Below, piece by piece: positions 12,297 to 15,547 of a stretch of 15,547 nucleotides of DNA. The DNA comes from CAZGSV01 sp964528605 (GTDB lineage: Bacteria; Armatimonadota; Zipacnadia; CAZGSV01): NCBI GenBank assembly GCA_964528605.1, contig CAZGSV010000076.1, forward strand, positions 1 through 15,547, in the 5' to 3' direction. Numbering within the stretch: position 1 is the stretch's first letter; the number at the start of each line of letters is the position of its first letter. Below the pieces are notes generated by a model that saw only the letters and a program-made list of their open reading frames with translations, was not told the DNA's origin and ran no database searches. A program made the translations under genes and the position numbers.

Positions 12297-14381
12297 CTAG
12301 GCAAGAGGCAGCCGGACGGTGAAGGTCGTACCTTGCTCAGGCGCGCTCGCCGCTTCCACCGTGCCCCGGTGCGCCTCGGCAAGCCGCTTGACCAGATACA
12401 GCCCAATCCCGCTGCCCCGCTTCTTCTGCCGGACCGCCGAGGGAGCCCGGTAGAACTTGTCGAAGATGTTGCGCAGGTGCTCCGCCGTCATGCCGGGTCC
12501 GTTGTCCGCCACCTCCACCACCGCCACCTCTTGCTCGATGCTTCCGCGCACAATCACCCGCGTGCCCTGCGGCGTGTACTTCACCGCGTTCGAGAGCAGG
12601 TTGCTGAAGATCAGGCCGATCCGGTCTGCGTCGCCCTGCAGGCTGATGCCGCCCTCGGGCAACTCCAGCACAAACTCGTGACCGCTCCCGTAAGCCCGGT
12701 AGAGGGTCACCAAGGTCGTGAGCATCTTGTCCAGTTGCACCGTTTCCTTGCTCAGCGTCACCGGCGCCCCGGACTCCAGGCGCGTCAACTCCAGCAGGCT
12801 TTCCACCAAGTCGTTCAGCCTATCCGAGTGCAGCGACACTGCTTGCAGCATGTCGTGGTAGTCCTCAGGGACCCCCTCGCCCGTGGTGAGCAGGAGTTCG
12901 GCGAAGCCCTTGATGACGGTCAGCGGGTTGCGCAGCTCGTGCGCCACGTAGCCGATGAAGTCGGTCTTCATCTCGTCCAGCTCGCGGTAACGTGTGATGT
13001 CCGTCAGCACCGCCATCGCACCCTTGGTATCCGGCGCCACTAACACCGACGCCAAGCGCACCCGGAAGTAGCGCCCCGCGGCCGCCTCCGGCTGCATCTC
13101 GATCTCCATCTCTTGCACGTGCTCCAACGACTCCGCCAGCGCCTGCTGCAACTCCGAGGGCAGCGCCTCGAAGCCCGGCCGCTCCTGGCCCTCGAGGGAA
13201 AGCATCTTCCTGCCTGTGGGATTCAGGAAAACCACTCGGCGCTGGTCGTCAATCAGCGCCACGCCTTCTGCCATCCGGTCCACTAGCGCCTGCAGCTTGC
13301 GCCGCTCGGCGCTCAACTCGGCAAAACTCCGCTTCAACTCGCTTGCCATCTCCGCCAGCGCCGCCGCCAGCACTTCCACCTCGTCTCGCGCCGGCCCTCC
13401 CGGCCCCACCACATCCAGATCCCCGGCCCGCACTCGATCCACTTCGCGCGACAGCCGCGCCAGCCCTGCCGTGATCACGCGCGCCTGCCGCCGCCCTACA
13501 ACCAGGGCCAGCAGCAGCGACGCCAGCGCGATCACCAGGATTCCCTGCAATAGCCACGACAGCGTTGCCCCGCCGCTCACCGGCGAGAAGGTCAACCCCC
13601 AGAACCCCACCACCTGCCCTCCTCCCCACAGCGGCAGCAGCATCGCGTCATACCTCCCCCCCCCGCCGACCACCGAGGCCAGGGTCCCGGGCAGCACCGG
13701 CTGCCGGCCCTTGCGCCACGGCCCCAGCCGCGCGCCTCGCAGCAGATCGGGCGCGCTCGAGGCCACCACCTTCCCCCCTTGCACGAAGAACACCTCCCAG
13801 TCCGGGGGCAGCCGGCCTCGCAAGGCCAGCGCCAGCCGATCCCCCACGGACGACAGCAAGTGCAGCACCCCCACTGGCTGCCCTCCGACCGCTAGCGGCG
13901 CACAGGAATGGAGCGCGATCTCCCCCGCGCCTGCGCCGAACTCCACGCCCCCGGTCTCCCCCACAAGTTTGGGCTGCAATCGCTCGGCGATCTCGGCCGC
14001 TCTCTTCCCCCCCCGTAGGTAGCGCGCGACCACTCGCCCCTCGCGGTCCGTCAGCGTGACCGCATCCGCACCGGTCACGGCCGCCAGGTCCGTTAGGCGC
14101 TTTGTGCTGTCAGCCTGGCCCGGCTTGGTCACGGCCGCCGCCAGCCCGGGGTCCAAAGCGGCTACCTGCGTCGCCGCCCACAGCATCTGCTGCGCCTCGC
14201 CCAACCCGCGGCTCACCGAGGCCACGCCCAGGTTAACCTGCGCCGTCTCGCGCTCCTGCAGCGCGGTGAGGAGCAGCGGCAACGCCGCTCCCGTCGAAAG
14301 CGCCACCCCCAGCAACGCCGTCAGCGCCGTCGCCGCCTCGATGCGCCGCGTTATGCCCGGGGGCAGCAAGCGTCTAAGCAT
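12297..14381 (-). CDS. Membrane sensor histidine kinase (sensor-HAMP-PAS-HisKA-HATPase)
   Basis: This 694-residue protein has a transmembrane helix at about 17-40 and an extracytoplasmic sensor of roughly 230 residues that looks Cache-like. A second helix follows at about 273-297, then HAMP (298-352), PAS (about 365-465), HisKA and HATPase_c (585-694). The phospho-acceptor is His481 in YVAHELRNPLTVIKGF. The N box is SNLLSNAVKYTP (Asn594, Asn598), G1 is VADNGPGM (Asp626), the F box is IFDKFYR and G2 is GSGIGLYLVKRL; all catalytic elements are intact. It should autophosphorylate and pass phosphate to a response regulator, but none lies next to it in view. The signal sensed is unknown. GGAGG sits seven bases before ATG 14381 and starts right after the upstream gene's stop, 13 bases away, so it is probably co-transcribed with the acetate kinase homologue. 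Confidence 0.94.
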   Translation of the reverse strand: MLRRLLPPGITRRIEAATALTALLGVALSTGAALPLLLTALQERETAQVNLGVASVSRGLGEAQQMLWAATQVAALDPGLAAAVTKPGQADSTKRLTDLAAVTGADAVTLTDREGRVVARYLRGGKRAAEIAERLQPKLVGETGGVEFGAGAGEIALHSCAPLAVGGQPVGVLHLLSSVGDRLALALRGRLPPDWEVFFVQGGKVVASSAPDLLRGARLGPWRKGRQPVLPGTLASVVGGGGRYDAMLLPLWGGGQVVGFWGLTFSPVSGGATLSWLLQGILVIALASLLLALVVGRRQARVITAGLARLSREVDRVRAGDLDVVGPGGPARDEVEVLAAALAEMASELKRSFAELSAERRKLQALVDRMAEGVALIDDQRRVVFLNPTGRKMLSLEGQERPGFEALPSELQQALAESLEHVQEMEIEMQPEAAAGRYFRVRLASVLVAPDTKGAMAVLTDITRYRELDEMKTDFIGYVAHELRNPLTVIKGFAELLLTTGEGVPEDYHDMLQAVSLHSDRLNDLVESLLELTRLESGAPVTLSKETVQLDKMLTTLVTLYRAYGSGHEFVLELPEGGISLQGDADRIGLIFSNLLSNAVKYTPQGTRVIVRGSIEQEVAVVEVADNGPGMTAEHLRNIFDKFYRAPSAVRQKKRGSGIGLYLVKRLAEAHRGTVEAASAPEQGTTFTVRLPLA

Positions 14382-14394
14382 AAGTCCGCCTCCG

Positions 14395-15547
14395 CTACTC
14401 CGGCTCGAGTCGCTCCAGCCCGCGCGACATTATCTGGTAGCAGTCCCGTGCGATCACCCGCTCCTCGTCAACTCGCACCACCACCACCGCCACCTTCGAC
14501 GACGGCGCCGAGATCACCGCTTCCCCCCCCGCCGCCGCATTGGCCGCGCGGCTCAGCCGCAGCCCCATGTACTCCATGCGCTCGCAGATGCCCCAGCGCA
14601 GATCGGCCGCGCGCTCCCCAATTCCGCCCGCGAAGATGACCACGTCCACCCCGCCCAGCACCGCCGCATAGGCCCCCAGATACTTCCGCGCCCGGTGGAC
14701 GAACACCTGCAGCGCCAAGCGCGCGCTCTCGCGCGTCTTGGCCGCCTTCTGGATGTCCCTCAGGTCCGCGCTCACCTCGGATATCCCCAGCAGGCCGCTG
14801 CGCTTGTTGAGCATGTCGCTCGCCTGCCCCGGCGTCAGTGCCTCCTTCTGCATCAGGTAGAGCACCGCCGCCGGGTCAACGTCCCCGCTGCGCGTGCTCT
14901 GCACCAGCCCCTCCAGCGGCGTGAACCCGGTGCTCACCTCCACGGAGCGCCCCTTCAACCGAGCGTTGGCCGTGCACCCACTGCCCAACATCAAAGTGAT
15001 CACGCGTAGCCGGTTCAAGTTCCGCCGCAGCAACCGGCCCGCCTCCTCGTACGCGGAGCGAAAGGCCACGCCATGGAAACCGTAGCGCCGCACGCGGTAC
15101 TTCCGGTAGTACTCCAGCGGCAGCGCGTAGGTGTACACCCAAGGGTCGAAGGCGTGGTGCAGCGCGTTGTCGAACACCGCCACGTGCACCGCCTCCGGCA
15201 GCAGCGTTTGCGCCACCGCTATGCCCGCCAGGTTGGGCGGGTTGTGCAGGGGCGCCAACTCGCTGCACTCCTCCAGCGCGGCCACTACCTCCCGCGTCAC
15301 CCGCACTGACCCCCTGAACTTCTCCCCCGCGTGCACCACCCGGTGCCCCACCGCGTCTATCTGCCCCTCGTGTTCCAGCGCCACCCGCACCGCCCACTCT
15401 ATCGCGCCGCGGTAGTCGTTCGGCCTTCCGTCCAGCGTCTCCGGCCGCCCGTCGGCGCGCTCAATCCGGTGCGTCACCTGCGGCGTGCCCACCCTTTCAA
15501 CCACCCCGCCCACCACCGCCTCCGCCCGCCGCGCGCTCACCTCCAGC
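14395..15547 (-). CDS. Divergent acetate kinase homologue (5' truncated by window)
   Basis: The frame is open to the window edge; about 20 N-terminal residues, including the first phosphate-binding loop, are missing. The family is unmistakable: GHRVVHAGEKF, ECSELAPLHNPPNL, VAVFDNALHHAF, YALPLEYYRKYRVRRYGFHG, TPLEGLVQSTRSGDVDP, KRSGLLGISEVSADLRDI, RKYLGAYAAVLGG, IFAGGIGER and DEERVIARD. Acetate kinase interconverts acetate + ATP and acetyl phosphate + ADP. Kept from the active site are the Arg of GHRVVH, the His of APLH, the Asp of VFD, the His of GFHG, the Arg of TRSGD and the Glu of DEER. However, GTSH is here GVAF (His to Phe, codon 15063-15061), HLGNG is MLGSG (His to Met, Asn to Ser, 14991-14980) and GIGEN is GIGER. 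It may have altered substrate or rate, so I give no gene symbol. It is followed 13 bases on by the histidine kinase gene. Confidence 0.88.
   Translation of the reverse strand, partial: LEVSARRAEAVVGGVVERVGTPQVTHRIERADGRPETLDGRPNDYRGAIEWAVRVALEHEGQIDAVGHRVVHAGEKFRGSVRVTREVVAALEECSELAPLHNPPNLAGIAVAQTLLPEAVHVAVFDNALHHAFDPWVYTYALPLEYYRKYRVRRYGFHGVAFRSAYEEAGRLLRRNLNRLRVITLMLGSGCTANARLKGRSVEVSTGFTPLEGLVQSTRSGDVDPAAVLYLMQKEALTPGQASDMLNKRSGLLGISEVSADLRDIQKAAKTRESARLALQVFVHRARKYLGAYAAVLGGVDVVIFAGGIGERAADLRWGICERMEYMGLRLSRAANAAAGGEAVISAPSSKVAVVVVRVDEERVIARDCYQIMSRGLERLEPE

Noticed and set aside
1..15547. CRISPR arrays, insertion sequences, attachment sites, phage or defence genes, tRNA or rRNA genes
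   Set aside because: I looked for spaced direct repeats, terminal inverted repeats, transposase or integrase motifs and tRNA-like cloverleaf signatures and saw none; nearly all of the sequence is accounted for by conserved metabolic genes.

Overview
This is a GC-rich (about two thirds G+C by eye), gene-dense bacterial chromosomal segment. Shine-Dalgarno sites are AGGAGG-like, GTG starts are common, and spacers are short. The gene set is housekeeping: arginine and aspartate-family amino acid synthesis, reductive/oxidative C4-acid metabolism, nucleotide balance and signalling. The LDH-like malate dehydrogenase, the two-subunit class I fumarase and the style of ArgG suggest a deep-branching Terrabacteria-type lineage (Chloroflexota, Armatimonadota or clostridia-like). 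That placement is an impression from sequence style, not a search result. No tRNA, rRNA, CRISPR, transposase or phage gene was seen, and no gene-free stretch exceeds about 140 bases.

Layout. Positions 1-5350 are read on the plus strand: the end of an acyl-CoA synthetase, a small DUF2007-like protein, a DUF72 protein, argininosuccinate synthase (argG), an MFS transporter and a two-ACT-domain aspartate kinase (lysC). Positions 5367-15547 are read on the minus strand. In transcription order they carry a 5'-truncated acetate kinase homologue with a sensor histidine kinase; then aspartate aminotransferase, malate dehydrogenase, a UPF0173-type metallo-hydrolase, fumarase alpha and beta, and nucleoside diphosphate kinase; then a macro-domain protein, a flavin reductase-like protein and a YprB-type DEDD exonuclease. 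The two halves converge at about 5350-5367 with only 16 bases between stop codons.

How the genes fit together. Aspartate is the hub. AspAT interconverts aspartate and oxaloacetate, MDH interconverts oxaloacetate and malate, and fumarase interconverts malate and fumarate. ArgG consumes aspartate (its product later yields fumarate through ArgH, not seen here), and LysC commits aspartate to Lys/Thr/Met. The four central-carbon genes sit in one tight run behind a credible promoter at 12241-12269. The acetate kinase homologue and the histidine kinase form a separate two-gene unit with no response regulator in view.

What stands out. (1) The aspartate kinase has about 35 extra residues right after its KFGGTS motif, a strong internal ribosome site that would make a separate ACT-only beta subunit, and a promoter almost on top of its start codon. 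(2) The acetate kinase homologue has lost several normally invariant active-site residues and is coupled to an orphan histidine kinase. (3) There is marked strand-specific codon asymmetry (C-ending codons on plus-strand genes, G-ending on minus-strand genes). I see no convincing undescribed mobile or defence system; most of the window is ordinary, well-conserved metabolism.
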